This document shows positions 42,891-52,148 of a DNA stretch of 64,000 nt, piece after piece (within the stretch, counting starts at the first letter, position 1; every line of letters begins with the position of its first letter). The notes under the pieces are model-generated. The model had not been told where the DNA came from. It was given only the letters and a program-made list of their open reading frames with translations, and did no database searches. This DNA comes from Rhodospirillum centenum SW (GTDB lineage: Bacteria; Pseudomonadota; Alphaproteobacteria; Azospirillales; Azospirillaceae): the NCBI RefSeq assembly GCF_000016185.1, contig NC_011420.2:310001-374000 (forward strand). Direction: 5' to 3'. Position numbers and translations under genes: made by a program.

Positions 42891-45524
42891 TCATGAACGA
42901 CATCGCACGATCTCCTTCAGGTTCAGCACCAGCAGCACCCGCCCGTCGCCGAGCAGCGCCGTTCCCAGATAGTCGGGCGTATCCGCCAGCACGCCTTCCA
43001 GCGGACGCACGATCACCTCCATGCTCTCGCCGAAGGCGTCGATGGCGAGGCCGACGGTCTGCGCGTCCACCTGCACGACCAGCACGGCCACCTCCTCGGC
43101 CTGGGGCCGGGGCGGCAGGTCCAGCAGCCGGTCCAGGTGGACCAGGGGAATGATGCCGTTGCGCAGGACGAAGACCTCGCGGTCCTTGATGGAGGCGATG
43201 TCGGAGCGGCGGATGCGGACCGTCTCGTTGATCTGGTCCATGGGGATGCCGAACTGCCGCCCGGACACCCCGACCGTCATCACCCGCGTGACCGCCATGC
43301 TGAGCGGCAGGAAGAGGCTGATGGCCGTGCCCTGACCGACCCGGCTGGAAACGTCGATGCGGCCGCCGGATTTCTCCACCGTGGTCCGCACGGCGTCCAT
43401 CCCGACGCCGCGGCCGGACACGTCGGTGACCTCGGCGGCGGTGGAGAAGCCGGCGGCGAAGATCAGCCGCACCGCCTCGTCGTCGCCCATGCGCGCCGCG
43501 GCGTCGGCATCGATCAGGCCCTTCTCGACCGCCTTGCGCCGCATCAGCGCGGGGTCGATGCCGCGCCCGTCATCCTCGACCCGGATCACGACCTGGTCGT
43601 TGTCCTGCCGCGCGGCCAGAGTCAGCGTGGCCGTCCCGGGCTTGCCCGCGGCCGTGCGGTCGGCCTCGATGCCGTGGTCCAGCGCGTTGCGCACGAGATG
43701 CAGCAGCGGCTCGAACAGGTTCTCGATCACCGTCTTGTCGGCCTGGGTGTCCTCGCCCTCGATCACCAGCTCGACCTGTTTGCCGAGCTTGCGAGAAAGG
43801 TCCCGGACCAGCCGCGGGAAGCGCTGGAAGACCGTGGAGACCGGCAGCATCCGCACCTGCATGATCGCGTTGCGCAGGTCCAGGGCGATGCGGTCGATCA
43901 CCGCGTACTGTTCCTTCACCTCCCGCGCCAGCTCCCGCGAGCCGAACACGTCCTCGGCCCGGCGGGCCAGGAAAGGCAGGCCGTTCTTGGCCACCACCAG
44001 CTCGCCGATCAGGTTCATCATGGCGTCGATGCGGGTCTGATCGACCCGCAGGACGGTGGCGGCCCGATCGTGCCCTTCCTCCCCGGCGGGGCCGGCGCGC
44101 TCCGGACGGCGGGGCTTCTCCGGCCCGGCGGACAGCGGCGCGACCGACGCCCCGGCGGCTGTTCCGGCAGCGGTCAGGGGGGACGACGGTCCGTCAAGGA
44201 GCCGTTCCAGGGCGGCGCGCAGGGGCGCGGGATCGGCGGCGGCCAGGGCCTGCCGGCCGGCGGCGGCGACCGCCCCGGCGGGTTCGAAACGGCCGTCGTG
44301 GCGCAGGGCGCCGGCGGCGACCTTGGCGGCGGACCCGATGCGGCCGGCCCGCTCGGCCAGATCGCAGGGCTGCGCCAGCATGGCCGCCTGTTCGCGCAGG
44401 AGCAGGGCCACGGCGGGGGAGAAGGCCGCCGCCGCAGGCGCCCCCGGAACGGCATCCGTCCCCGCGGCCGGCATGATCGTGGCCGGATCGGGCGTGGTGC
44501 CGGTGGCAAGCGCCGTGACCAGCACCGCCGCCAGGGACGCCACCACCTCCCCGGCCGCACCGGGCACGTCGCACAGCCGGGCCAGCCAGCGGACCGGACC
44601 GGGGTCGCAGCCCCGGGCTTCCAGCGCCTCGGCGGCGGCGAGCGCCGCCTCGCGGACGCCGGTCACGTCGCCCAGGCGGAGCAGCGCCCCGGCCTCCCTG
44701 GCGAGATCGCGGACCAGCGGGTCGTCGGGCGGCGGCGGGGCGAAGCGCAGCAGGTCCGCGGCCTCGACCTCCGTCACCTCCGCCTGGTCGGCGACGTAGC
44801 GCAGCAGGTGCAGCAGTTCGGACCGCGGCGCGCCGGAGATCACCCGGAAGCCGATGCCGCAGGAGAAGGGATCGTAGTCGGCAAGGTCGGGCCAGCTCTC
44901 CGGCTCCTCCAGCCCCACCGACAGGGCCTCGGGCACCTGCCGCACCAGCGCCAGGGGATCGTCCCCCTTGAAGAAGCACTGCGGCTCCGGCCGGTAGCAC
45001 AGGACGGAGAGCGGGACTCCGTGCGACAGGCCATACAGGAACGCCGCCTGCAGGGCCGGCTCCGGCACCGTGGCGAGCCAGCCGGGCGGCGCCACCGCTT
45101 CGGCCGGGGCGGCGGCGGGAGCGGCGGCCGGCGTCGCGGGGCCACCCAGCCAGGAGCGCAGGGCCGCGACAGCCGGCGCGGCCTCGGCGGCGGCGGTGTC
45201 GGGCAGCCGGCCCGTGTCCTCGACCGCGTCCAGCCAGCCCGACACGAGGTCCAGCGCCCCGAGGATCTGGTCCATCATGGCCGGAACCAGGGTCAGCCGG
45301 CGGTCGCGCAGGGTGACCAGCAGATCCTCGGCCGCGTGCAGCGTGGCCGTCAGGGCCGGCAGGTCGAACAGGCCCGACGAGCCTTTCAGCGTGTGGACCG
45401 AGCGGAAGACCCCGTTCAGCAGATCGGCGTCGGCCGTATCGCGTTCCAGGGCGAGCAGCCCGTCGGTCGTCGCCGCGATCTGTTCGCGGCCTTCGACCAG
45501 GAACTGGGCAAGAAGCGGGTTCAT
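42891..45524 (-). CDS. cheA: Chemotaxis histidine kinase CheA
   Basis: 877 residues, longer than enteric CheA. P1 Hpt domain with phospho-His about 44 (VHTLKGSSGLF). A P2-like region about 145-260 contains CFFKGDDPLALVRQVP. A long Ala/Pro-rich linker follows to about 490. P3 dimerisation begins VLRVDQTRIDAMMNLIGELV, then the ATPase domain (LVRNALDHGIE, VEDDGRGIDP, SGRGVGMDAV) and the CheW-like P5 domain. It phosphorylates the CheY encoded upstream and CheB. The start overlaps the cheY stop by four bases. Confidence 0.95.
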   Translation of the reverse strand: MNPLLAQFLVEGREQIAATTDGLLALERDTADADLLNGVFRSVHTLKGSSGLFDLPALTATLHAAEDLLVTLRDRRLTLVPAMMDQILGALDLVSGWLDAVEDTGRLPDTAAAEAAPAVAALRSWLGGPATPAAAPAAAPAEAVAPPGWLATVPEPALQAAFLYGLSHGVPLSVLCYRPEPQCFFKGDDPLALVRQVPEALSVGLEEPESWPDLADYDPFSCGIGFRVISGAPRSELLHLLRYVADQAEVTEVEAADLLRFAPPPPDDPLVRDLAREAGALLRLGDVTGVREAALAAAEALEARGCDPGPVRWLARLCDVPGAAGEVVASLAAVLVTALATGTTPDPATIMPAAGTDAVPGAPAAAAFSPAVALLLREQAAMLAQPCDLAERAGRIGSAAKVAAGALRHDGRFEPAGAVAAAGRQALAAADPAPLRAALERLLDGPSSPLTAAGTAAGASVAPLSAGPEKPRRPERAGPAGEEGHDRAATVLRVDQTRIDAMMNLIGELVVAKNGLPFLARRAEDVFGSRELAREVKEQYAVIDRIALDLRNAIMQVRMLPVSTVFQRFPRLVRDLSRKLGKQVELVIEGEDTQADKTVIENLFEPLLHLVRNALDHGIEADRTAAGKPGTATLTLAARQDNDQVVIRVEDDGRGIDPALMRRKAVEKGLIDADAAARMGDDEAVRLIFAAGFSTAAEVTDVSGRGVGMDAVRTTVEKSGGRIDVSSRVGQGTAISLFLPLSMAVTRVMTVGVSGRQFGIPMDQINETVRIRRSDIASIKDREVFVLRNGIIPLVHLDRLLDLPPRPQAEEVAVLVVQVDAQTVGLAIDAFGESMEVIVRPLEGVLADTPDYLGTALLGDGRVLLVLNLKEIVRCRS

Positions 45525-45934
45525 GGGTTCTCGGCCCCCGTCATGATGCCGGCATAGAGGCGCAGGTCGGCGGTGGAGATCGGCTTGACGAGGTAGAGGT
45601 TCACCCCGGCCGCGCGGGCGGCGGCGAAATCGGCCTCCTGATCCCGCGTGCTGGTCATCATGACCGGCAGGCAGGCCCCCTCCTCCGTCGCGCGCAGCCT
45701 GCGCACGAAGGTCAGCCCGTCCATCTTCGGCATGTTCACGTCCACGATCGCCAGATCGAAGGGGGCGGTCAGCACCTTCTCCAGCGCCTCGATGCCGTTG
45801 AACGCCTCTTCGACACCATAACCCTCCGGCTCCAGCGCCTGGCGGTAGTAGGCGCGCACGATGGCGGCATCGTCGATGACGAGCAGGCGCCGGCCGGCCC
45901 CGGGCCGGAAGGGGGAAGCGGTCTCATCCATCAT
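45521..45934 (-). CDS. CheY-like single-domain response regulator
   Basis: 137 residues: acidic pocket in LLVIDDAAIVRAYYR, phospho-acceptor Asp in LAIVDVNMPKMDG, Thr/Ser in MMTSTRD and Lys in YLVKPIS. There is no output domain. It sits between cheR and cheA with four-base overlaps on both sides, so it is the likely direct target of this CheA. Confidence 0.92.
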   Translation of the reverse strand: MMDETASPFRPGAGRRLLVIDDAAIVRAYYRQALEPEGYGVEEAFNGIEALEKVLTAPFDLAIVDVNMPKMDGLTFVRRLRATEEGACLPVMMTSTRDQEADFAAARAAGVNLYLVKPISTADLRLYAGIMTGAENP

Positions 45935-46842
45935 CGGAAGGGCCTCTGGTAGACGATGGCGTCGTCGAAGCGGCGCACATCGAAGAGGGAGGAGATGCGG
46001 CTCATCGACTCCGAATGGCCCAGGCAGACATAGCCCCCCGGCGTCAGGCAGGAGAACATCGCCTCGGCTGCCTCGCGCCGCGAGACATCGTCGAAGTAGA
46101 TCAGCATGTTGCGGCAGAAGATGACGTCCACGTCGCGGAAGCCCGCCATCTGGTCGCGGTCGGAGACGTTGACGCGGGAGAACTCGATGGAGCCGCGCAG
46201 CGCGTCGAGGATCTGCCAGCGGTCGTCGGGCAGGCGCGTGAAGTAGCGACCCAGCACCGAATGGGACAGGCGCTGCACCGACCGGGCGTCGAAGATGCCG
46301 GCACGGGCCGCCTCCAGCACCCGGGTGTCGATGTCCGACGCCAGGATTTCCACGTCCCAGTGATCGACCTCCGGCCAGTTCTCCAGCAGCCAGAGGGCGA
46401 TGGAATAGGGTTCCTCCCCCGTCGAACAGGGCAGCGACCAGATGCGCAGCCGGTCCCCCCGCCGTTTGCGCGCCAGGATGTCGGGCAGGATGGAGCGGGT
46501 CAGGCAGGCGAACTGGTGCTCCTCCCGCCAGAAATAGGTCTCGTTGACCGTCAGGGCGTTGACGATCAGCTCCAGCTCCCGCCCCGTCGTGTCGAAGCGC
46601 AGCAGCGACAGGTAGGACTGCACGCTGGGGGACTCCGTCTGCGCCACGCGCTCCAGCAGCCGGTGGTCCACGAAGTAGCGCTTGGTTTCGCCATAGGACA
46701 TGCCGGTGCGGCGGTAGATCAGATCGCAGAACTTGCGGAACTCGTCGTCGCTGACCGTGGTCACGGCCGAGCGCGAACCGGGGCGGGTGGCGGTCTTCAG
46801 CATGGCCTTCGGGGCTTTTCCGGGGGGGCCGGGGGCCGGCAT
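45931..46842 (-). CDS. cheR: Chemotaxis protein methyltransferase CheR
   Basis: 303 residues; start at the ATG after GAGGAGGG. N-terminal helical domain (FRKFCDLIYRRTGMSYGETKRYFVDHRL), then the SAM-dependent methyltransferase domain with TYFWREEHQF, the glycine-poor SAM motif IWSLPCSTGEEPYSIAL and FCRNMLIYFD. It methylates glutamates of chemoreceptors. An alternative start at 46803 has a weaker ribosome site. Confidence 0.94.
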   Translation of the reverse strand: MPAPGPPGKAPKAMLKTATRPGSRSAVTTVSDDEFRKFCDLIYRRTGMSYGETKRYFVDHRLLERVAQTESPSVQSYLSLLRFDTTGRELELIVNALTVNETYFWREEHQFACLTRSILPDILARKRRGDRLRIWSLPCSTGEEPYSIALWLLENWPEVDHWDVEILASDIDTRVLEAARAGIFDARSVQRLSHSVLGRYFTRLPDDRWQILDALRGSIEFSRVNVSDRDQMAGFRDVDVIFCRNMLIYFDDVSRREAAEAMFSCLTPGGYVCLGHSESMSRISSLFDVRRFDDAIVYQRPFR

Positions 46843-46855
46843 GCGCGCGCCCTCC

Positions 46856-47470
46856 TCACTCGGTCGGCAGCAGGGCCAGGGCGGCATCCACCGTGAAGCG
46901 CACATAGGGCTTGCCGGGATGCCGGGCCGCGAAGTCGTGCAGCACCGCCGCCGTGGCCGCCGTGCCGATCTCCGACAGCACGTCGATGAAGGCACAGGCG
47001 ACGTTGATCTCCTCCTCCCCCGGCAGCAGGGCCTCCAGGGTCGCCGCCGCGGTGCGGCCGAGCGGACCGCGGGCGATCTCCGCCGCCATGATGCGGACCT
47101 GGGGATCATGGTCGCGGATCAGCGCCTCGAAGAAGGGCAGTGCCTCGTCCCCCGCATCGCGCAGCGCCTCGGCCGCGGCGAAGCGGCGGGTGGCGTCCTC
47201 CGAGCGCAGCAGCGGCGCCAGCGCCGCCGCCGCATCCTCCCCGCCGATCTCGACGAGGGCGAGGATCATGCCTTCAGCCACGCTGGGATCTTCCTCGACT
47301 GCCAGTGCGGCGGCGATCAGCGCGACAGCGTCGGCACAGGCATGGGCGGCGTGGGCCGCGGCCCGACGCCGGGCCGGGTCGCCCCCGGCCAGCGCCGCGA
47401 TGACCGACGCCCGGTCGGGAAAGGCGGGTGCTGCGGCACCGGCCGGGGTGTTGCCTTTGACGAGAGGCAT
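46856..47470 (-). CDS. HEAT-repeat protein in the chemosensory cluster
   Basis: 204 residues composed of alpha-helical HEAT-like repeats (for example DPSVAEGMILALVEIGGEDAA, RRFAAAEALRDAGDEAL, DPQVRIMAAEIARGPLG). Such proteins act as scaffolds; in some bacteria HEAT proteins sit in che operons, but no fixed function is established. Located one base after cheB and 13 bases before cheR, so co-expression with the adaptation enzymes is nearly certain. Confidence 0.85.
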   Translation of the reverse strand: MPLVKGNTPAGAAAPAFPDRASVIAALAGGDPARRRAAAHAAHACADAVALIAAALAVEEDPSVAEGMILALVEIGGEDAAAALAPLLRSEDATRRFAAAEALRDAGDEALPFFEALIRDHDPQVRIMAAEIARGPLGRTAAATLEALLPGEEEINVACAFIDVLSEIGTAATAAVLHDFAARHPGKPYVRFTVDAALALLPTE

Positions 47471-47471
47471 G

Positions 47472-48527
47472 TCAGCGTACCCATCTTTCGAGTTGATCGG
47501 CGACGCTCTGGACGGGAAGGACCATGTCCGCGCCGCCGCGCCGGATCAGGTCCTGCGGCATGCCCCAGACCACGGCGGTCTCTTCCGCCTCCGCGATGGT
47601 GCGGCCGCCCTTCTGGCGCAGGGCCGCCATCGCCTCCGCCCCGTCGTTGCCCATGCCGGTCATCAGCACCCCGATCAGGCGCGACGGCTCCATGTGCTCC
47701 ATGGCGCTGAAGACCATGCGGTCCACGCTGGGATGCCAGAGGTGGCGGGAGGAGGCCGGCGTGGGCAGCGCGATCAGCCCGGTGGGACGGGTCGCAATGA
47801 GCATGTCGGCATCACCCTTGGCGATGTAGGCACAGCCGGGCTGCAACGGCGTCGGTCCCGTCACCTCCACCACCCGGACGCGGCTGGCCGCATCCAGGCG
47901 GCGGGCCAGAACGCCCGTGAAGTTCGCCGGCATGTGCTGGCAGACCAGGACCGGCCAGCGGAAATCCTCCCGCAGCGGGGGCAGGACACAGTCCAGCGCC
48001 CCCGGCCCGCCGGTGGAGACGCCGATCAGGACCAGCCCGGCCACGGTCCCGCCCGCGGGTGCCGGCATCCGCTTCGGGGCCGGGGCCGCCTCCTCGGCGG
48101 CGCGGCCGCGCCGGGCCATGAGCCGGGTGCGCATCCGCACCTTCGCCGCCGCCCGGACCTTGGCGACCAGGTCCGCCTCGATCCGGTCGATGCTGAGCGA
48201 GACGGTGCCGTCGGGCTTCGGGATGAAGTCCACGGCCCCCAGCTCCAGCGCCTCCAGCGTCGCCATGGCGCCCTTGGTGGTGAGGGAGGAGACCATCACC
48301 ACCGGCCGCGGGCTTTCCGTCATGATGTGGCTGAGGCAGGTCAGCCCGTCCATCTCCGGCATGTTGATGTCGAGCGTCACCACGTCGGGCTGCTGGTCGC
48401 GCACGGCGGCCAGGGCCTCGGCCCCGTTGCGGGCGAAGCTGACCTGGAAGTCGGGCAGTTCCTGGAAGATCCGGCCCAGATGGCGTCGCATCAGGGCCGA
48501 ATCATCGACGACGAGGAGCTTGATCAT
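47472..48527 (-). CDS. cheB: Chemotaxis protein-glutamate methylesterase CheB
   Basis: 351 residues. N-terminal receiver with Asp in [13 protein letters not shown], then the methylesterase domain with the catalytic triad Ser in GVSTGGPGAL, His in CQHMPANF and Asp in MTGMGNDGAEAM. It removes methyl groups from receptors, or deamidates Gln, when phosphorylated by CheA. Lies between the triple CheW and the HEAT protein genes. Confidence 0.95.
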   Translation of the reverse strand: MIKLLVVDDSALMRRHLGRIFQELPDFQVSFARNGAEALAAVRDQQPDVVTLDINMPEMDGLTCLSHIMTESPRPVVMVSSLTTKGAMATLEALELGAVDFIPKPDGTVSLSIDRIEADLVAKVRAAAKVRMRTRLMARRGRAAEEAAPAPKRMPAPAGGTVAGLVLIGVSTGGPGALDCVLPPLREDFRWPVLVCQHMPANFTGVLARRLDAASRVRVVEVTGPTPLQPGCAYIAKGDADMLIATRPTGLIALPTPASSRHLWHPSVDRMVFSAMEHMEPSRLIGVLMTGMGNDGAEAMAALRQKGGRTIAEAEETAVVWGMPQDLIRRGGADMVLPVQSVADQLERWVR

Positions 48528-48552
48528 GGCGGCTTCCGGTGCAGGCGGTCCG

Positions 48553-50088
48553 TCAGTGGACCGCTTCGACGACGGCCGTCATCTCGGCGGCGTCGAGCAG
48601 GTTCCCGACATCCAGCAGCAGGATCATCCGCTTGCTGGATTCCAGGTTGGCCACCCGGCCGATCAGGCGGGCCTGCTCGTCCGAGAGAGACGGGGTGGGC
48701 CGGATCGTGCCGCGGGCGATCTTCAGCACCTCCAGCACGCTGTCCACGATGAAGCCGGTGCGCACGCCGTTGATGGTGAACACCATGATCCGCTGGCGGT
48801 CGTTGCGCTCCAGCTCCGGCAGGTCGAAGCGGCGGCGCTGGTCGATCACCGGCAGCACCGAGCCGCGCAGATTGACCACGCCTTCGATGAAGGCGGCGGT
48901 CTTGGGCACCCGCGTCAGCACCTCCGGCACCCGGACGATCTCGTTCACGCTCTCGATCGGGGCGCCGTACTCCTCGTTGCCCAGACGGAAGACGACGAAC
49001 TGCTCCTCCTCGTCCGCCACCGCGGCCGCACGGCCGCCCTCCGTGGCCTCGGCCATGCTCTCCTCCCTCCCGCTGGCGACAGCGACCGCGGAGCGGACCG
49101 CGTCGTGCCGGAACAACTGATCGGCCGACAGGATCGAAACCAGACGCCGGCCCCCGTTCAGACGGCAGATCGACCGGATCTCCCCCTGCCCGTCGCCCAG
49201 CATGCCCGGCAGCGGATCGACCGTGTCCTTGCGCACCCGCAGGACCTCGCGCACCGTGTCCATGACGATGCCGACCGAATTGGCCTCGTCCAGCGGGACG
49301 ACGACGATCTTGCTGCGTTCGTCGATCTCCCGGTCGGGCAGGTTGAACATGGCGCGCAGGCTGACCAGCGGCAGCAGCCGGTTGCGCAGGGTCATGACGC
49401 CCAGGACATGCGCGTCGGTGCAGGGGATCCGGCTGACATTGTCCGGCACCTGCACGATCTCCTGCACGCTCTCGATGCCCAGCGCGTACTCCTGCCCGGC
49501 GACCTCGAAGCTGACCAGTTGCAGCTCGTCCGAGAGGCGCTCCTCCTCCGTCCCGCGGCTGCCGGCCGAGCCGGCGGCCACGCGGGAGGTTCCCTTGCGC
49601 CGGCCCTTCGGCTTCTCCGTGGACAGCAGGCGCGCCGGGTCCAGGATCATGATCATGGCGTGCCCTTCGACACCCTTGATCATGCCGCGCAGCAGGTCGG
49701 TGTCGATGGTGGCGCCGATCGCCTCGGCCGGTTCGATCCGGTCGGCATCGACGGTGACCACTGCCGCCATCCGGTCCACGACGAAGCCCACCGGCGCCCC
49801 CTGGTCGATGACGACGACACGGGTGGAATCGTCGTGCGGCACGTCGGGGAAGTGGAAGATGCGGCGCAGGCTGGTGACCGACAGCACCGTGCCACGGAGA
49901 TTGGCGAGACCCTGCAGACTGGGCGGGCTCTTCGGGACGCCGACGATCTCCGGCATCCGGATGATCTCCTGCACCTCGGCCAGCGGTACGGCGAACATCT
50001 CGTTCTGCACGTAGAAGGTCACGTACTGCCGCGCATCGCCGGTTCCGGCGTCGCCACCGGGATCGGCGGCGGCGTTGGTCATGTTCAT
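48553..50088 (-). CDS. Triple-domain CheW coupling protein
   Basis: 511 residues consisting of three consecutive CheW domains (about 20-155, 188-327, 362-500) joined by short charged linkers. Each has the two-barrel CheW pattern (ALGIESVQEIVQVP, APIESVNEIVRVPEV, and NLRG... VLPVID). A normal CheW has one domain. One molecule could bridge several receptors and CheA units within an array. No kinase or receiver domain is present. It lies between the double-tip receptor and cheB. Confidence 0.93.
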   Translation of the reverse strand: MNMTNAAADPGGDAGTGDARQYVTFYVQNEMFAVPLAEVQEIIRMPEIVGVPKSPPSLQGLANLRGTVLSVTSLRRIFHFPDVPHDDSTRVVVIDQGAPVGFVVDRMAAVVTVDADRIEPAEAIGATIDTDLLRGMIKGVEGHAMIMILDPARLLSTEKPKGRRKGTSRVAAGSAGSRGTEEERLSDELQLVSFEVAGQEYALGIESVQEIVQVPDNVSRIPCTDAHVLGVMTLRNRLLPLVSLRAMFNLPDREIDERSKIVVVPLDEANSVGIVMDTVREVLRVRKDTVDPLPGMLGDGQGEIRSICRLNGGRRLVSILSADQLFRHDAVRSAVAVASGREESMAEATEGGRAAAVADEEEQFVVFRLGNEEYGAPIESVNEIVRVPEVLTRVPKTAAFIEGVVNLRGSVLPVIDQRRRFDLPELERNDRQRIMVFTINGVRTGFIVDSVLEVLKIARGTIRPTPSLSDEQARLIGRVANLESSKRMILLLDVGNLLDAAEMTAVVEAVH

Positions 50089-50116
50089 GGCTCAGCCCTC
50101 ACGTTGTCGGGCCCGG

Positions 50117-52045
50117 TCAGTCGGCCGAGTTCTGCAGCTCATCCGCCAGACTGGCGATCTCCTCCACGGCGGCCGCCAGCTCCTCGGCGCCGCGGGCCTG
50201 CTGCTTCGCTGCGGCGGACGCCTCGGCGGCGGCGCGCGACGCTTCCTCGGCGGCAGCGGCGATCTGCTGCACGCCCTGCTTGGCGTCCTCCAGCGCGGCG
50301 AGGATGCCGTCGGCGCCCTTCAGGATCACGTCGTTGCCCTCCACCACGATGGCCATGTCGCGGGTGGCGCTGGCGATGTTGACGGTGATGGCCTTGTTCT
50401 TCTCCACCTCCGAGGCGGAGGCCTGGGCGATGAACTCCAGGTCGCGGCGGACGGCCACGATCTGGTCCTGGGTCGCCTTGACCACGTCCTTGATGCGCTC
50501 GGCGTTCTCGGCGCTGTCTCGGGCGAGGTTGCGGATGTCGGTGGAGACCACGGCGAAGCCCTTGCCGAACTCGCCGGCGCGCGCCGCCTCGATGGAGCCG
50601 TTGACGGCCAGCATGTTGGTCTGGATGGCGACGGTGGAGATGGCGTCCACGATCTTGTCGATGCGCCGGCTGACCAGCTCCAGCGCGGTGATCTGCTCGT
50701 TGCTCCGGCGCGTCTCGTCCAGCGCCTGGACGACGCCCTTGATCAGCCCCTCGACCGAGGCGCGGCTGCTGTCCAGCAGCTCGGCCATGCCGCGGGCGCG
50801 TTCCAGCGCCTGGCCGGCATTGCCCTGGGAGAGGCGGGCGCCGCGCTCGATCTGGTTGATCGCGGCGGAGGACTGCGCCGTCGCCGCCGATGCCTGCTGC
50901 GAACCGCGGCTGATCTGTTCGATGGCGGCCATGATCTGGGTGGCGGCGCCGGAGATCTCCTGCACGGCGGCGGACAGCTCCTCGGCGGCGGAGGCCACCT
51001 CCTCGGCGCTCTTGGTGATGTCGGTGGAGTTGCGCAGCTCCTCCGCGATGGTCTGCAGCTCGCCCGACGCGGTCTGCGACTGGTTGAGGGCGGCCGTCTG
51101 CTGATCGACCGTGCGCAGAGCCTCGTCGCAGGCCGACGACTGTTCCTCGGCGGCGGCGGCGACGCTCTCGGACCCCTTCTGCGCCTCCCGCGCCGCCCGT
51201 TCCGATTCCACGGCGGCGCTGGCGATGTCCGCGGCGCCCTTGACCAGCCCGGTCATGTCCTGCCGGATCTGGTCGAGCTGGACGCCGACCGTGCGGCCCT
51301 TCTCCATCTCGGAGCGGGCGGCATCGGCGCCGCGGTTGATGCCGTCGGCGATGACCTTCACCTCGGACTGGATCTGGCCGACCAGGTCCTGGATCTCGCG
51401 CGCCGACTTCTCGGAGGTTTCGGCCAGCGTCCGCACCTCGTCGGCGACGACAGCAAAGCCCTTGCCGTGCTGGCCGGCGCGCGCCGCCTCGATGGCGGCG
51501 TTCAGGGCCAGCAGGTTGGTCTGGTCGGCGATGCGGGCGACGGCCTTGACGATCTCGCCGATGTTGGCGGCCTGCTGCTCCAGCTCGATGATCATGGTGA
51601 CAGAGGTCATCTGCCGCTCGGCATTGACACCGATGCTGCCGACCGAAGCAGTGATCTGGGCGCCGACCTCGGCCAGCAGGACCTGGAGCTGCTCGGACTT
51701 CTGGCGGCTGGCATCGGCCCGCCCGCGGGCTTCAAGGATGGCAGCGTTGATCCCGGTGATGGCGGTCAGGGACTGCTGTGCCGCACCGGCGGCCTGCTGC
51801 GCGCCAGCGGCGATCTGCTCCATGGACTTGCGGAGCTGTTCGGAAGCCGAGGCGGATTCGGAGATGCCGCTGGCCATCTGCGTGGTCGCCGACGCCACCC
51901 GTTCCGCCACCTTCTGCTGGCGGGCGAAGGTACGGGCCCGCTTGCGCTGGGCATCGGCGGCGGTGGAGGTGGCGCGCGTGCCGACCGGCGCGGCAGCGCT
52001 GGACGCCGACGCACGACCGACATCCATCTTCTTGACCAACGACAT
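50117..52045 (-). CDS. Soluble chemoreceptor with two signalling hairpin tips
   Basis: 642 residues, almost entirely heptad coiled coil, with no membrane helix and no recognisable sensor domain. Two separate MCP signalling tips occur: [19 protein letters not shown]...[11 protein letters not shown] (about 173-204) and [19 protein letters not shown]...[11 protein letters not shown] (about 473-504), exactly 300 residues apart. The second tip has AVNGS instead of ALNAT/A. This is probably an internal duplication that yields two CheA/CheW contact sites in one chain. How it senses input is unknown; a partner such as the stressosome could supply it. Confidence 0.9.
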   Translation of the reverse strand: MSLVKKMDVGRASASSAAAPVGTRATSTAADAQRKRARTFARQQKVAERVASATTQMASGISESASASEQLRKSMEQIAAGAQQAAGAAQQSLTAITGINAAILEARGRADASRQKSEQLQVLLAEVGAQITASVGSIGVNAERQMTSVTMIIELEQQAANIGEIVKAVARIADQTNLLALNAAIEAARAGQHGKGFAVVADEVRTLAETSEKSAREIQDLVGQIQSEVKVIADGINRGADAARSEMEKGRTVGVQLDQIRQDMTGLVKGAADIASAAVESERAAREAQKGSESVAAAAEEQSSACDEALRTVDQQTAALNQSQTASGELQTIAEELRNSTDITKSAEEVASAAEELSAAVQEISGAATQIMAAIEQISRGSQQASAATAQSSAAINQIERGARLSQGNAGQALERARGMAELLDSSRASVEGLIKGVVQALDETRRSNEQITALELVSRRIDKIVDAISTVAIQTNMLAVNGSIEAARAGEFGKGFAVVSTDIRNLARDSAENAERIKDVVKATQDQIVAVRRDLEFIAQASASEVEKNKAITVNIASATRDMAIVVEGNDVILKGADGILAALEDAKQGVQQIAAAAEEASRAAAEASAAAKQQARGAEELAAAVEEIASLADELQNSAD

Positions 52046-52133
52046 CTGGGGGGCTCCGTCTGAAATCCGCCTCCTCGGGGGGCGGCCGGCACGGTGGCAC
52101 CGATGGACGGGCTCCGGAATCGGGGTGAACCCT

Positions 52134-52148
52134 ATTAGGGAAAACCCT
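52134..52148 (-). promoter_or_regulatory. Shared 15-base motif before the double-tip receptor gene (copy A)
   Basis: Minus strand AGGGTTTTCCCTAAT, containing the TAA stop of the preceding gene; a further half-site AGGG-N4-CCCC follows. It lies 89 bases before the receptor start, in one of the two widest gaps of the cluster. Copy B is at 60320. Function unknown; possible operator or RNA element. Confidence 0.45.
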
